Below are positions 40,178-49,490 of a stretch of 64,000 bases of DNA, one piece after another; within the stretch, counting starts at the first letter, position 1; the number at the start of each line of letters is the position of its first letter. The stretch is from Betaproteobacteria bacterium GR16-43. GTDB lineage: Bacteria; Pseudomonadota; Gammaproteobacteria; Burkholderiales; Usitatibacteraceae. The DNA lies in assembly GCA_001953215.1 (NCBI GenBank), contig CP019169.1, positions 310,001-374,000 on the forward strand, given 5' to 3'. The notes under the pieces were generated by a model, which searched no databases, was not told where the DNA came from, and worked only from the letters and a program-made list of their open reading frames with translations. The position numbers and the translations under genes are program-made.

Positions 40178-41513
40178 CCTCAGGCGGCACCTGCTTGCCT
40201 GGCTGTTGCCCCCGATGGTGGTGGTGCTCGCGGTCGCGGCCGTGGGTTCCTACCAGCTGCTGAAGGACCGGGTCACCGCCTCCTTCGACGAAGACCTTCG
40301 CGACGCCGCCGCCCCGCTCGCCTCCTACATCGGCAAGCAGGGCGAAGGCCTCGCGTTCCAGCTGCGCACCGAAACGCCCACGGTCCTGCGCAGCGACAAG
40401 GAAGACCGCATCTACTTCGCGATCGTCGGCCCCGAGGGCCAGTTGATCGCGGGCGACCCCGACCTCGCCGTGCCCGGGGAATCGCCCACGCAGGGCCTGC
40501 ACGTCTGGGACGAGTCGCTGCACGGCGCGAACGTGCGCGGCTTCGCGCGCCGCGACCTGATCGACGGCAAGGCCGTCACCATCGCGCTGGCCGAGACGAC
40601 GCACAAGCGCGAACGCGCCCGCCTCGAAGCGCTGGGCAGCGTGATGGTCCCCGCGTTCCTGCTCTCGATCGCCGCCGCGGCGATGGTGATCTTCGGCGTG
40701 CGCCGCGGCCTCGAGCCGCTCGAGCGCATGCGCGAGGAGATCCAGGCGCGTTCCTACCAGGACCTGAGCCCGATCGAGGAGCGCGACGTCGCCGAGGAAT
40801 TGAAGCCGGTGCTGCGCGAGCTGAACGGCATGCTCGGACGCCTCGCGCAGGCGCAAGGCACGCAGGTGCGCTTCGTGGCGAATGCGGCGCACCAGTTGCG
40901 CACGCCCATCACGGGCCTTCTCGCGCAGCTCGACCTTGCGCTCGACGGCAGCGACACCGAACGCAACAACCACATCGCGCAAGCCCGCTCGGCGGCCCAG
41001 CGCCTCGCGCGCCTGGCCCAGCAACTGCTCTCGCTCGCCGCGGCGGACCCGGCTTCCAACCCCTCCACCGAGAAGCGCGAGTGCGACCTCTCGGACATCG
41101 TGCGCGAACGTGCGGACTCGTGGCTGCGCACCACGCTCACTCGCGGCGTGGAAGTGGAGTTCGACCTCGATGCCGCGCCCATCCACGGCAACCCGATGCT
41201 CGTGGCCGAGCTCGCGACCAACCTCGTGGACAACGCCTCGCGCTACGGGGCGCGCAACGTGCGCATCGCCACGCGGCACTGGGGCGGAGCCTCGATGCTC
41301 GAAGTGGCCGACGACGGGCCGGGCATTCCCGAATCGGAACGCGGCCGCATCTTCGAGCGCTTCTACCGGCTGGACAACGAATCCACCGAGGGCAGCGGCC
41401 TGGGCCTGGCCATCGTGCGCGAGATCGCGCAGCGCCACGGCGCCTCCATCGAGCTCACCGAACGGCCCGGCCAATCGGGCACGCGCGTCGGAGTGATGTT
41501 CCCGGCGGCCTGA
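40170..41513 (+). CDS. Sensor histidine kinase (QseC/PmrB-like)
   Basis: 447 residues. Two membrane helices (about 10-28 and 162-182) enclose a 130-residue periplasmic sensor. Then come HAMP-like sequence, the H-box VRFVANAAHQLRTPITGLLAQLDLAL, the N-box LATNLVDNASRYG, and G-boxes ADDGPGIPE and GSGLGLAIVREIA. It phosphorylates the response regulator encoded just upstream. The stimulus is not deducible. ATG 40170 overlaps the regulator's stop. Confidence 0.92.
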   Translation: MRSLRRHLLAWLLPPMVVVLAVAAVGSYQLLKDRVTASFDEDLRDAAAPLASYIGKQGEGLAFQLRTETPTVLRSDKEDRIYFAIVGPEGQLIAGDPDLAVPGESPTQGLHVWDESLHGANVRGFARRDLIDGKAVTIALAETTHKRERARLEALGSVMVPAFLLSIAAAAMVIFGVRRGLEPLERMREEIQARSYQDLSPIEERDVAEELKPVLRELNGMLGRLAQAQGTQVRFVANAAHQLRTPITGLLAQLDLALDGSDTERNNHIAQARSAAQRLARLAQQLLSLAAADPASNPSTEKRECDLSDIVRERADSWLRTTLTRGVEVEFDLDAAPIHGNPMLVAELATNLVDNASRYGARNVRIATRHWGGASMLEVADDGPGIPESERGRIFERFYRLDNESTEGSGLGLAIVREIAQRHGASIELTERPGQSGTRVGVMFPAA

Positions 41514-41530
41514 TTGGTTATCCTTGCGCG

Positions 41531-42334
41531 GTGAGAACTGCCGCGCACTGCCTCCTCGCCTTCGCCCTCGCCTGCTCCGCCGCCGGCTGCAAGCGCGGCC
41601 CCTCCTCGTGGAAGGACTGGATCGACGAGGCGACCCCGCACTACCGCGCCTCGCAATGGGCCAAGGCCTACGAGGCGTGCGAGAAGGCCTACAACGTGGC
41701 GCTCGAGACCTCGAACGGACCGCAGGTCGTCGCGGCCTACGACTGCATGGCCGAAACCGCGCGGCTCATGGGCACGCCCGGGAAGGCGAACGCGGCGTTC
41801 GCCCCGATCCTCGCGAAGTACGGCACGGACCTGCAGAAGTCCGGCGCGGGCCTGCGGCTGCGCAACAACTACGGCGTGGCACTGGTGGAAGTGGGCGACA
41901 AGCGCGACGGCATCGCGCAGCTCGAAGCCGCGCTCGATGCCTACCCCGGCACGCCGTTCGAGTCCAAGATCAACTACCGCCTGCGCATGACGTTGATCGA
42001 GAACCTCGCGCGCGCCGTTCGCGTCCTGCCCGAGGAAGATGCGGGCGTGCGCGTGTCCAGCGAGATGCTGGCCGAGATCCTGAGCACCCTCGAGAACGCG
42101 CGCTTCCAGAAGAACGAGATCACGACGATCGGCAGCGGCGATGCGCTGGCGGCCATCGCGGACCTGGTGAGGCTGCGGGGCGACCCGAAGTACGCGGCGG
42201 AACTCGCCGCCCAGGCCAAGGAGCAGCGGGCGCTCGAGGATACGTTGCTCGAAGGCCAGTTGCGGCGCATGCCTTGCGAATCGCTTTCGGTGCGGTCGCT
42301 GGTGATGAAGCCTTGCTACGCGACTTTGAAGTAG
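41531..42334 (+). CDS. TPR-like lipoprotein
   Basis: 267 residues from a GTG at 41531. The signal peptide ends in a lipobox (ACSAAGC). The rest is helical, with tetratricopeptide-like segments (ASQWAKAYEACEKAYNVALE, VVAAYDCMAETARLMGTPGKA, RNNYGVALVEVGDKRDGIAQL). It follows the kinase by 17 bases, so it may belong to the same operon. Function unknown; TPR lipoproteins usually scaffold envelope complexes. Confidence 0.72.
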   Translation: MRTAAHCLLAFALACSAAGCKRGPSSWKDWIDEATPHYRASQWAKAYEACEKAYNVALETSNGPQVVAAYDCMAETARLMGTPGKANAAFAPILAKYGTDLQKSGAGLRLRNNYGVALVEVGDKRDGIAQLEAALDAYPGTPFESKINYRLRMTLIENLARAVRVLPEEDAGVRVSSEMLAEILSTLENARFQKNEITTIGSGDALAAIADLVRLRGDPKYAAELAAQAKEQRALEDTLLEGQLRRMPCESLSVRSLVMKPCYATLK

Positions 42335-42347
42335 TCCCGAAGTCGCT

Positions 42348-43253
42348 TTAGCGTTCGGCGATCGCACCCGGCTGGTTGCCGTACTCGAACCACGACGCGA
42401 AGTAGACCTTCACGTTCTTGAATCCCAGCCGCGCCAGCACGTCGTAGGTGACGGCCGCGCGGATCCCCGTGTGGCAATAGACGATCGTCTCCTTGGCCGG
42501 GTCGAGGTTGGCGTAGATCGCGGCGAGATCGGCGTCGGCTTTCAGGTTCATGCCCGTCGTTTCGGTCGTGTCGCCCTTCATCAATTTCACGGGCGTGTCC
42601 GGATCGACGTAGGCTCGGTTGTAGGGAATGAGCACCGCGCCGGGCAAGTGGCCCGAGACGCGCGTCTCGCTTTCCTCCCCGATGAATTCCGAGGCGCGGC
42701 GCACGTCCACGAACTGGACGTTCGGTTTTCCGAGGCGCGCGACCACTTCCTCCGTGGTGACGATTACCTTCGGGTTCGGCGTCAGCTTGAGGCGGATCGG
42801 CGCGCGGCCCATCGCGCGGTTGGTGGTGTGGCGGCGGGCTTCCTTCCAGCCCTCGTAGCCGTCGTTCAGCACGCGCACGTCCTTGGCACCGAGGTATTCC
42901 AGGGCCCAGAGCGCGAAGTGCGCGTAGGTGCTGCCGCGGGCGCCGTAGACGATGATGGGCTTGCGCGGGTCGATGCCGGCGCCGCCCAGGCGCTTCTCGA
43001 TGTCCTTCAACGGAAGGAACTGCTGGGTCTTCTCGTCGATCAGCGCGCGGGCGACGTGGTCGATGTTCACCGCGCCCGGGATGTGGCCCTTGTCGTAGTC
43101 CTCGGCGCGCCGGACGTCCCACACGATGACCCCGGCGTAGGCGGCCTTCAGGACGTAGTGGGTGTCGACGATGGAATCGCGGGTGGCGGCGCCCGCCACC
43201 GCGGGGGCGGCGAGGGCCAGGGCCAGCACGAAGCGCCAGGACAGGAACGCCAT
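42348..43253 (-). CDS. Exported sulfurtransferase with two rhodanese domains
   Basis: 301 residues. The signal peptide FVLALALAAPAVAGA directs it to the periplasm. The first rhodanese domain (IVWDVRRAEDYDKGHIPGAV) lacks the active Cys; the equivalent loop is IIVYGARGSTYA. The second domain (QFVDVRRASEFIGEE) has it, in TIVYCHTGIRAA. This inactive-active arrangement is normal for tandem-domain sulfurtransferases, which move sulfane sulfur from thiosulfate or 3-mercaptopyruvate. The gene converges with the TPR lipoprotein gene. Confidence 0.9.
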   Translation of the reverse strand: MAFLSWRFVLALALAAPAVAGAATRDSIVDTHYVLKAAYAGVIVWDVRRAEDYDKGHIPGAVNIDHVARALIDEKTQQFLPLKDIEKRLGGAGIDPRKPIIVYGARGSTYAHFALWALEYLGAKDVRVLNDGYEGWKEARRHTTNRAMGRAPIRLKLTPNPKVIVTTEEVVARLGKPNVQFVDVRRASEFIGEESETRVSGHLPGAVLIPYNRAYVDPDTPVKLMKGDTTETTGMNLKADADLAAIYANLDPAKETIVYCHTGIRAAVTYDVLARLGFKNVKVYFASWFEYGNQPGAIAER

Positions 43254-43365
43254 CGGCCTAGGTTACCAGCCGTTGGCGAAGCCGGGCGGCCGTTCGTCGC
43301 AGCTTTTCCCCTTTCGGGCCGGGTTCGCCGTACAGTTCGCGCCATCGAACACGGGGGGAAACCCA

Positions 43366-44124
43366 ATGCTGCAGGCCAGGGATTTGTGGAAGTCGTACGG
43401 CAAGAAGGCGGCCGTCTCGGGCGTCTCGCTCGACGTGAACGCCGGCGAGATCGTCGGACTCCTCGGGCCGAACGGCGCCGGAAAGTCCACCACGGTTGCG
43501 ATGCTCTGCGGCCTCACGATACCCGATACCGGAACCGTCACGGTCGGCGGCGTCCCCGTGGGCGACGACGGCAGCCTGGTGAAGCGGCGCATCGGCCTCG
43601 TGCCGCAGGACATCTCGCTCTACGAGGACTACGCCGCCATCGCGAACCTCGAACTCTTCGGCGCGCTCTACGGGCTCGAAGGCGCCGCGTTGAAGGACCG
43701 TGCGCGCGCCGCGCTCGAACTCGTGGGGCTCTCGGATCGCGCGCGGGACAAGCCCCAGAGCTTCAGCGGCGGCATGAAGCGCCGGCTGAACATCGCGTGC
43801 GCGCTCGTGCACGACCCCGACGTGCTGCTGCTGGACGAGCCCACCGCGGGCGTGGATCCGCAAAGCCGCAACGCCATCTTCGAGAACCTCGAACTGCTGC
43901 GCTCGCGCGGCAAGGCCCTGCTCTACACGACGCACTACATGGAGGAAGCCGAGCGCCTCTGCGACCGCGTGGTGATCATGGATCACGGGGTCGTCGCCGC
44001 TTCCGATCGCAAGGAGGCGTTGCTCGACCTGCTTCCCCCGGAAAAACGAACGAAGACCGTCGTGCGGGATGCTTCGCTCGAGGATGTGTTCCTTCACCTC
44101 ACCGGCCGTCAACTTCGCGACTAA
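43366..44124 (+). CDS. ABC transporter ATP-binding protein (ABC-2 exporter)
   Basis: 252 residues. Walker A LLGPNGAGKST, Q-loop IGLVPQDISLYEDY, signature SFSGGMKRRLNIACAL, Walker B VLLLDEPTAGVDPQ and the H-loop LYTTHYMEEAERLCD. It is the DrrA/CcmA-like group that pairs with ABC-2 permeases, and the permease is the next gene. The substrate is unknown. Confidence 0.93.
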   Translation: MLQARDLWKSYGKKAAVSGVSLDVNAGEIVGLLGPNGAGKSTTVAMLCGLTIPDTGTVTVGGVPVGDDGSLVKRRIGLVPQDISLYEDYAAIANLELFGALYGLEGAALKDRARAALELVGLSDRARDKPQSFSGGMKRRLNIACALVHDPDVLLLDEPTAGVDPQSRNAIFENLELLRSRGKALLYTTHYMEEAERLCDRVVIMDHGVVAASDRKEALLDLLPPEKRTKTVVRDASLEDVFLHLTGRQLRD

Positions 44125-44137
44125 CCCTCTCCCCGGC

Positions 44138-44157
44138 CCTCTCCCAAGGGAGAGGGA
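44138..44157. repeat. CCCTCTCCC palindrome in ABC operon gap
   Basis: CCCTCTCCCAAGGGAGAGGG, a 9-bp stem with a 2-base loop, between the ATPase and permease genes. A second CCCTCTCCCC lies just upstream at 44125-44134. This is a simple intergenic palindrome of a kind common in high-GC proteobacteria. Confidence 0.6.
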
Positions 44158-44175
44158 GGAACGCACAAGGCCACC

Positions 44176-45483
44176 ATGAACGCACTCAAAGCCCTCGTCC
44201 GCAAGGACCTCATCCTCTACTTCTCCAACAAGCGCGCGCTCGCCATCACGCTGGCCGCGCCGATCCTCATCGCCGCGTTCTTCGGCTCGGTGATGGGTGG
44301 CCCGCCGAAGAAGCCCTCGCGCGTGCCGGTGGCCGTGGTGGACCTCGACGGCAGCGAGGTGTCGAAGGGCATCGTCGCCGCGATGGCCGCCGACACGAGC
44401 TTCGACCTCAAGCCGACGACCGAGCCCGAGGCGATCGAGCTCGTGCGCCAGGGCAAAGTGCGCGCCGCCGCGGTGATTCCGCCGGGCTTCGGCGACGGCG
44501 CTTCGCGCGCCCTCTTCCGCCCGAACGTGAAGAAGCCCGAGATCGTCGTGCACTACGATCCCTCGCAGGCCATCGCGCTCGCGATGATCAAGGGTCTGCT
44601 CGCGCAGCACGTGATGGCCACGGTGGGCAAAAGTGCGTTCAGCGGCGCATCCGGGATGCGCGCGCTCGAAAGTGCCCGCAAGGAATTGAACGAGAGCAAG
44701 GCGGTCGACGAGGCTTCGCGCAAGGACCTGCAGAAGCTCTTCGACGCGGTCGAGAGCCTCCAGGCCCGCACGGCCGCGGTCGAGAAGAGCGCGGCCGGCA
44801 AGAGCGAGGCCAAGACCTCCGCGCCGGGCTTCACGATGCCCTTCGAGACGCGCGCCGCGGAAGTCACCGGCAACGCGAACAGCAAGTACAACGGCTACGC
44901 GCACTCGTTCGCCGGGATGGGCGTGCAGTTCGTGCTCTTCATGGGCATCGAGATCGGCGTGGGCATCCTGCTCATGCGGCGGATGGGATTGTGGAAGCGC
45001 ATGCGCGCCGCGCCGGTGTCCCGCACGCTGCTGCTCGGAAGCCGCATCGTTTCGGGCACGCTCATCGCGACGATGCTGATGGCCGGCATCTACGCCGCGG
45101 GCATCGCCTTCTTCGGCGTGCGGATCGAGGGAAGCGTGGTCGGTTTCGTGGCGATCGCGATCGCGTTCGCGATCCTCACTTCGACCTTCGGGCTGTTGAT
45201 CGCCGCGCTCGGAAAGACGCCCGAGGCCACGCGCGGCCTCGCGGTGCTCGCGACGCTGCTGCTCGTGATGCTGGGCGGCGCCTGGGTGCCCGCGTTCATC
45301 TTCCCCGAGTGGCTGCAGACCGTGACCCTCTTCACCCCCACGCGCTGGGCCGTGGACGGGCTCGAGGCGATGACCTGGCGCGGCCAGGGGATCGACGCGG
45401 CCTATGCCCCGGTGGCGGCGATGCTCGCGTTCAGCGCGGTCTTCGCGTTGATCGCGATCCAGCGGTTCGACTGGGAGGAGTAG
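44176..45483 (+). CDS. ABC-2 type transporter permease
   Basis: 435 residues. The N-terminal membrane helix (ALAITLAAPILIAAFFGSVMGG) is followed by a large soluble region with a coiled stretch (residues 150-210). Five further helices start at GMGVQFVLFMGIEIGVGIL, with LLLVMLGGAWVPAFIFPEWLQTV near the end. This is the YhgE/NatB-like ABC-2 fold. It works with the ATPase encoded upstream as an exporter. Confidence 0.9.
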   Translation: MNALKALVRKDLILYFSNKRALAITLAAPILIAAFFGSVMGGPPKKPSRVPVAVVDLDGSEVSKGIVAAMAADTSFDLKPTTEPEAIELVRQGKVRAAAVIPPGFGDGASRALFRPNVKKPEIVVHYDPSQAIALAMIKGLLAQHVMATVGKSAFSGASGMRALESARKELNESKAVDEASRKDLQKLFDAVESLQARTAAVEKSAAGKSEAKTSAPGFTMPFETRAAEVTGNANSKYNGYAHSFAGMGVQFVLFMGIEIGVGILLMRRMGLWKRMRAAPVSRTLLLGSRIVSGTLIATMLMAGIYAAGIAFFGVRIEGSVVGFVAIAIAFAILTSTFGLLIAALGKTPEATRGLAVLATLLLVMLGGAWVPAFIFPEWLQTVTLFTPTRWAVDGLEAMTWRGQGIDAAYAPVAAMLAFSAVFALIAIQRFDWEE

Positions 45484-45485
45484 CC

Positions 45486-45544
45486 TACGCATTGCGTATA
45501 TTGCTTGATGGCGTTTTCGGCCAGATAATCCTACGCATTGCGTA
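45486..45544. promoter_or_regulatory. Two identical palindromes upstream of ATCase (candidate operators)
   Basis: TACGCATTGCGTA occurs at 45486-45498 and again at 45532-45544, in the same orientation and 46 bases apart start to start. Each is a perfect 6-bp inverted repeat around one central base; CC precedes both. They fill the gap in front of an ATCase gene that encodes its own N-terminal helix-turn-helix, so autoregulation is a testable idea. They could also be ends of a small repetitive element. Confidence 0.5.
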
Positions 45545-45548
45545 GACT

Positions 45549-45573
45549 GGATTCCCGCCTCCGCGGGAATGAC
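45549..45573. repeat. dRS3-like ATTCCCGC hairpin repeat
   Basis: ATTCCCGCCTCCGCGGGAAT (45551-45570) is an 8-bp inverted repeat, continuing into GAC. It matches the widespread ATTCCC...GGGAAT repeat type known as dRS3 in Neisseria. An ATG that could start the ATCase gene (45569) lies inside it. Confidence 0.65.
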
Positions 45574-45577
45574 GAAC

Positions 45578-46819
45578 ATGCCCGCCCAGCGAACCGTGCC
45601 CGCCCAGCAAACCCTCCTCCGCGGAGCGATGCAGCGCCTCGACCTCACGCGCAACGCCTTCGCCGAGCGCCTCGGCGTCACGCGGCGGGCACTCGACACC
45701 TGGCTGCTCCCCGCGTCCTCGCGCGAGCACCGCTCCATGCCCGACGTGGTGGCCAAGATGATCGGCACGCTGGGCGTTCCGGCGGCCGGAGCCGCCGCCC
45801 CGAGCAACCTGCGGGCTCGCCTCACGCGTCCGGGCAAGCCGCACCTTCTTTCGGTGGACGTGTTCGATCGGGATCTCGCCGAGGAAGTGCTGCGCGTCGC
45901 GGAAACGATGGAGCCCATCGCCCGCCGCGAGAAGGTGACCCGCGTGCTGGAAGGCGCGGTGCTCGGCAACCTCTTCTTCGAGCCCAGTACGCGCACGCGC
46001 GTGAGCTTCGGCGCGGCCTTCTGCCGGCTGGGCGGCGCGGTGTGCGACACGACGGGCTTCACCTTCTCCTCGATGGCGAAGGGCGAATCGATCCACGACA
46101 CGAGCCGCGTGATCAGCGGCTACGTGGACGCCATCGTGGTCCGCCATCCCGAGAAGGGTTCGGTCGCGGAATTCGCCGCGGCGACGCACATCCCGGTGAT
46201 CAACGGCGGCGACGGGCCGGGCGAGCACCCCACGCAGGCGCTGCTCGACCTCTACACGATCCATCGCGAGCTCTCGCGCATCGACCGCAAGCTCGATGGC
46301 GCGCACGTCGCGATGGTCGGCGACCTGAAGCACGGCCGCACCGTGCACTCGCTGATCAAGCTGCTCTCGCTCTACAAGGGGCTCAAGTTCTCGCTGGTGG
46401 CGCCTGGCTCGCTCGAGATGCCGCCCGCGCTCGTAGCCCTGGCCCGCGAACGGGGCCATCGCGTCGTCGAGGCCGACACGCTCGCCAAGGGCGTACGCAA
46501 TCCCGACATCCTCTACGCGACGCGCATCCAGAAGGAACGCATGGGCGGCGAAGGCCTCGAGTCCTACCCGGCGAACTTCCGCATCGACCGCGCGGCCGTG
46601 AAGGCGCACTGCGCGAAGCACACGGTGCTCATGCACCCGCTGCCCCGCGATTCGACGCCCGGCGCCAACGATCTCGCCGACGATCTCGATCGCGATCCGC
46701 GCCTGGCCATCTTCCGGCAGACCGACAGCGGCATCCCGGTGCGCATGGCGATCTTCGCCATCCTGCTCGGCGTGGACCACCTGGTGTCGGGCAACCTGCG
46801 GGACGCGACCTGGAAGTAG
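45578..46819 (+). CDS. pyrB: Aspartate carbamoyltransferase with N-terminal HTH-like extension
   Basis: 413 residues, about 100 longer than E. coli PyrB. The extra N-terminus holds a helix-turn-helix-like segment (MQRLDLTRNAFAERLGVTRR then ALDTWL). The enzyme part is complete: LFFEPSTRTRVSF (carbamoyl-phosphate loop), GEHPTQALLDLYTI, VAMVGDLKHGRTVHSL and VLMHPLPRD. It makes carbamoyl-aspartate, the substrate for PyrC (7375-8412). I chose the ATG at 45578 because GCGGGA sits 8 bases upstream; the ATG at 45569 lies within a hairpin repeat. No regulatory-chain (pyrI) gene is adjacent. Confidence 0.92.
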   Translation: MPAQRTVPAQQTLLRGAMQRLDLTRNAFAERLGVTRRALDTWLLPASSREHRSMPDVVAKMIGTLGVPAAGAAAPSNLRARLTRPGKPHLLSVDVFDRDLAEEVLRVAETMEPIARREKVTRVLEGAVLGNLFFEPSTRTRVSFGAAFCRLGGAVCDTTGFTFSSMAKGESIHDTSRVISGYVDAIVVRHPEKGSVAEFAAATHIPVINGGDGPGEHPTQALLDLYTIHRELSRIDRKLDGAHVAMVGDLKHGRTVHSLIKLLSLYKGLKFSLVAPGSLEMPPALVALARERGHRVVEADTLAKGVRNPDILYATRIQKERMGGEGLESYPANFRIDRAAVKAHCAKHTVLMHPLPRDSTPGANDLADDLDRDPRLAIFRQTDSGIPVRMAIFAILLGVDHLVSGNLRDATWK

Positions 46820-46820
46820 C

Positions 46821-49490
46821 TTAGAACGGCTGCCGCACCAGCGGCATGGCGCCGAGGCGATCGTCGACCATGTACTGCATCAACGTGCTGTCGGGAGAGA
46901 AGTACATCCGGAACCAGCCTGCGTCGATGACACGCAACGCAGCGGGATCGTAGGCCGCGCCAAGCCACGGGGAGCCCGCTGTCCGGTAGAGGCGGCCCTC
47001 GTAAGATCCGTCGACCCAGGCACCGGCCGGCATCACGAACCAGGTGGCCTTGCCCGAGGCGTCGTACGTGAACCACACCGAGAACAGCGACGCTTGTTGC
47101 TGGAGGATGGCGATGCCCCAACCATTCTGCGACACGCCGCCCCACCACATGTCACCCAGGCCGTTGAGCGGCGCGAGGGCTTCGGGGGCAAAGACCTGCC
47201 GCACGATGGCCTTCGTGCCCGAAAACCCGTTGAGTGAATAGCTGAGCGTGGCGTGGTCCGCGTCCGCGAAGTTGATCGCAATCGAGCCGATCGGGTTGCC
47301 CACCGCGAACCGCGACACGTCATAGTTGAAATAGGGCGAGCCGCTCGGCAAGTAGGCCGCGCCGGAATACGTCGTGTGCTGCGCATTCCACGATCCACCC
47401 GGCATCACGAACCACGTCGGCGCGCCGCTCGCGTCATACGCGTAGATCACGGCGAACAACGTGTCCGCATGCTGCACGATGCTCATGCCCCAGCCATTCT
47501 CCGCCGGCCCGGACCACCACATGTCCTGCCGCGGCCGTTCGCCATAGCCCGCCGGGACTTGCACCACCGTGACGGTCTTCGCTGGAAGGAAATCCGGCGC
47601 CACGTCGATCGTGTAGGAAACCGGTTCATGGGTCGCGATGCCCGTCACCGTGACGCTGTTATCCGCACCATCGGTCCGCGCGGGGTTCGTCGTGATCGAA
47701 ATCGACGTACGCACGGGCGAGACGCGGATCAGCACTCCGGGCAGTGGAAGCCCGACCGTGGATTCAAGCCGTGCCTTGAACGTGAATGGCTTGCCCGTTT
47801 CCGCGACAACCCGCGCCGGCTCCACGACGAGACGAACCTCGGAGGCCTTGAACACGTAGAAGTCGAGGGGCACGAGCACGTTCGGCGCCTGCGATGACGT
47901 TGCCGTCACCTGGCATCGCGCGGATCGCGACGGGGCGCTGTACAGCGGTGCCGTAGCGATGCCGTCGGCGCGAGTGTCCACCGTGGCCGTCGTCAACCCA
48001 TTGGTCCACCGCCCGCAATCGGGCGCGATCTGGAAGGTGACGTCGCCGCCGTCAAAAGCACTGCCATCCGGACGCAGCAGGCGCACGAGGAACGATCCGT
48101 CGAATCCATCCGCAGGAATGGACTGCAGTGCCGTCGATACCGCCTGCAAGCGGGGCAGCGTCGCTGGGCCGCCGGCCACCAGGGCGAGACTCTTGCCGTT
48201 CAAGGCGGTGTACGTGAGCCGGAACGCCTGGCCATTCACGGTGACGGCCGCGCCTTCGGGATAGCCGGGGAACAATTGCAGGAAGCCGGATGCCCCGTCG
48301 TTGCGAATCAGCGTCGTGACCGAGCCGGGTGCCGGCGCAAACGCGGGGGAAGGCGCGAGGCGCAACTCGCAACCATCCATGCCGACACTCCCTGTCACGT
48401 GAAGCGACGCCACGCCGGGCTTCAATTCGAGCGCGCCGCCCTGGCAGGCGAGCCCGTTCATCGTCTCGGCGGCATCGAACTTCGCGAGCCCACCGGGGCT
48501 CACCATCATGTTCACGTTGTGCGGCAGGACTTCGGCAGCGCCCATGCGCAACGTGCCGCGGACAACGAGGGACTGAAACGCATTGGCTGGATTCAAAAGC
48601 GTCACGGCCGCGCTGCCGTCGATCCGGAGCTGGTCGGCCGTGACCGCCCCTTCGAGCGCGAGATCCGTCGATACCGCGATGGACGAGACCGACAAGGCAC
48701 CGCGAAGGCGGATCGGTCCCGTCCCCGAGGCGGTCATCGCGGCAACGCTCGACAGGGCCGAGGAAGCAACGATCGGCTCATCGACGACCATCTCGCCGGC
48801 CGCGGTATTCACGACTTCGAGGCGACTCTCGTACGCCACGTTTGTTCCCGCGCCCGGAAGGCCGAAGCCGGTGGCGCTCTTGAGCGTCACCACCGAGCGG
48901 GACGCGGACACCGGGCCCGCGAAGGAGTTGTTACCCGAGAAGGTCACGTTGCCGCCCGGCTGGACGCGCGTGACCTGCAGCTCGCGGATGTTCGAATCGA
49001 AGACGATCTCGCCACGCTGCGCGAGCGCAGTAAACGAGTTGCCGCCCAATGTGAGCGTCCGGCCACGCACGAACTCCACGCGCGGTTGCGCCGTCGCGGG
49101 ATCCGCCACGTCGCCCGCGCCGACGAAGCCATCCCAGGTCACGGTCGCGTCCATGTCCACGCGGACGTTGGCGTTGCCTTTCGCGGTGATGGCCCGGAAC
49201 GTCGCAGGCGTGCCGGTCAACGCATAGTTCGCATTGCCCTCGAACGTGACCACGAGGAATTCGAGGCCCGCGATGTCGTTGCGCGAGGCGTTCCTCGGGC
49301 TGGGCCGGAAGGTGAACGAAAAGAGTCCGAAGGGACGGGGCGCTTCGTTGTCGCTCCAGTTCGCCTTTTCCGACCACGCGTCGGTGGTCCCCAGGCCCGT
49401 CCAGTACTTTTCCTGGGCCTGTGCCGCGGAACCGCAGAGCAGCGCGATCAAGCCGAGAAGTGCGGCCAGCGCAACGGATCGGAAGGCCAT
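46821..49490 (-). CDS. Large secreted protein with two C-terminal WWxG repeats
   Basis: 889 residues. Signal peptide LAALLGLIALLCGSAAQA. The mature N-terminus (YWTGLGTTDAWSEKANWSDN) and the following beta-rich region (LTLGGNSFTAL, GEIVFDSN) resemble the solenoid of autotransporter-like proteins. An Ig-like region follows (about 500-620). Two copies of the shared repeat close it: DMWWSGPAENGWGMSIVQ and DMWWGGVSQNGWGIAILQQ, each continuing to LF.V...YDASG..TWFVM. It is coupled to the next paralog upstream (TGATG). Surface or extracellular location is likely; no autotransporter barrel is present. Confidence 0.75.
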   Translation of the reverse strand: MAFRSVALAALLGLIALLCGSAAQAQEKYWTGLGTTDAWSEKANWSDNEAPRPFGLFSFTFRPSPRNASRNDIAGLEFLVVTFEGNANYALTGTPATFRAITAKGNANVRVDMDATVTWDGFVGAGDVADPATAQPRVEFVRGRTLTLGGNSFTALAQRGEIVFDSNIRELQVTRVQPGGNVTFSGNNSFAGPVSASRSVVTLKSATGFGLPGAGTNVAYESRLEVVNTAAGEMVVDEPIVASSALSSVAAMTASGTGPIRLRGALSVSSIAVSTDLALEGAVTADQLRIDGSAAVTLLNPANAFQSLVVRGTLRMGAAEVLPHNVNMMVSPGGLAKFDAAETMNGLACQGGALELKPGVASLHVTGSVGMDGCELRLAPSPAFAPAPGSVTTLIRNDGASGFLQLFPGYPEGAAVTVNGQAFRLTYTALNGKSLALVAGGPATLPRLQAVSTALQSIPADGFDGSFLVRLLRPDGSAFDGGDVTFQIAPDCGRWTNGLTTATVDTRADGIATAPLYSAPSRSARCQVTATSSQAPNVLVPLDFYVFKASEVRLVVEPARVVAETGKPFTFKARLESTVGLPLPGVLIRVSPVRTSISITTNPARTDGADNSVTVTGIATHEPVSYTIDVAPDFLPAKTVTVVQVPAGYGERPRQDMWWSGPAENGWGMSIVQHADTLFAVIYAYDASGAPTWFVMPGGSWNAQHTTYSGAAYLPSGSPYFNYDVSRFAVGNPIGSIAINFADADHATLSYSLNGFSGTKAIVRQVFAPEALAPLNGLGDMWWGGVSQNGWGIAILQQQASLFSVWFTYDASGKATWFVMPAGAWVDGSYEGRLYRTAGSPWLGAAYDPAALRVIDAGWFRMYFSPDSTLMQYMVDDRLGAMPLVRQPF

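Noticed and set aside
42471-45545. A 1024-codon plus-strand open frame
   Set aside because: It overlaps the rhodanese gene in antisense and the ABC genes in a wrong frame; typical high-GC spurious frame.
43258-46780. Long minus-strand frames (947 and 431 codons) opposite the ABC exporter and ATCase
   Set aside because: Both are shadows of clear plus-strand genes, His/Arg-rich without domains.
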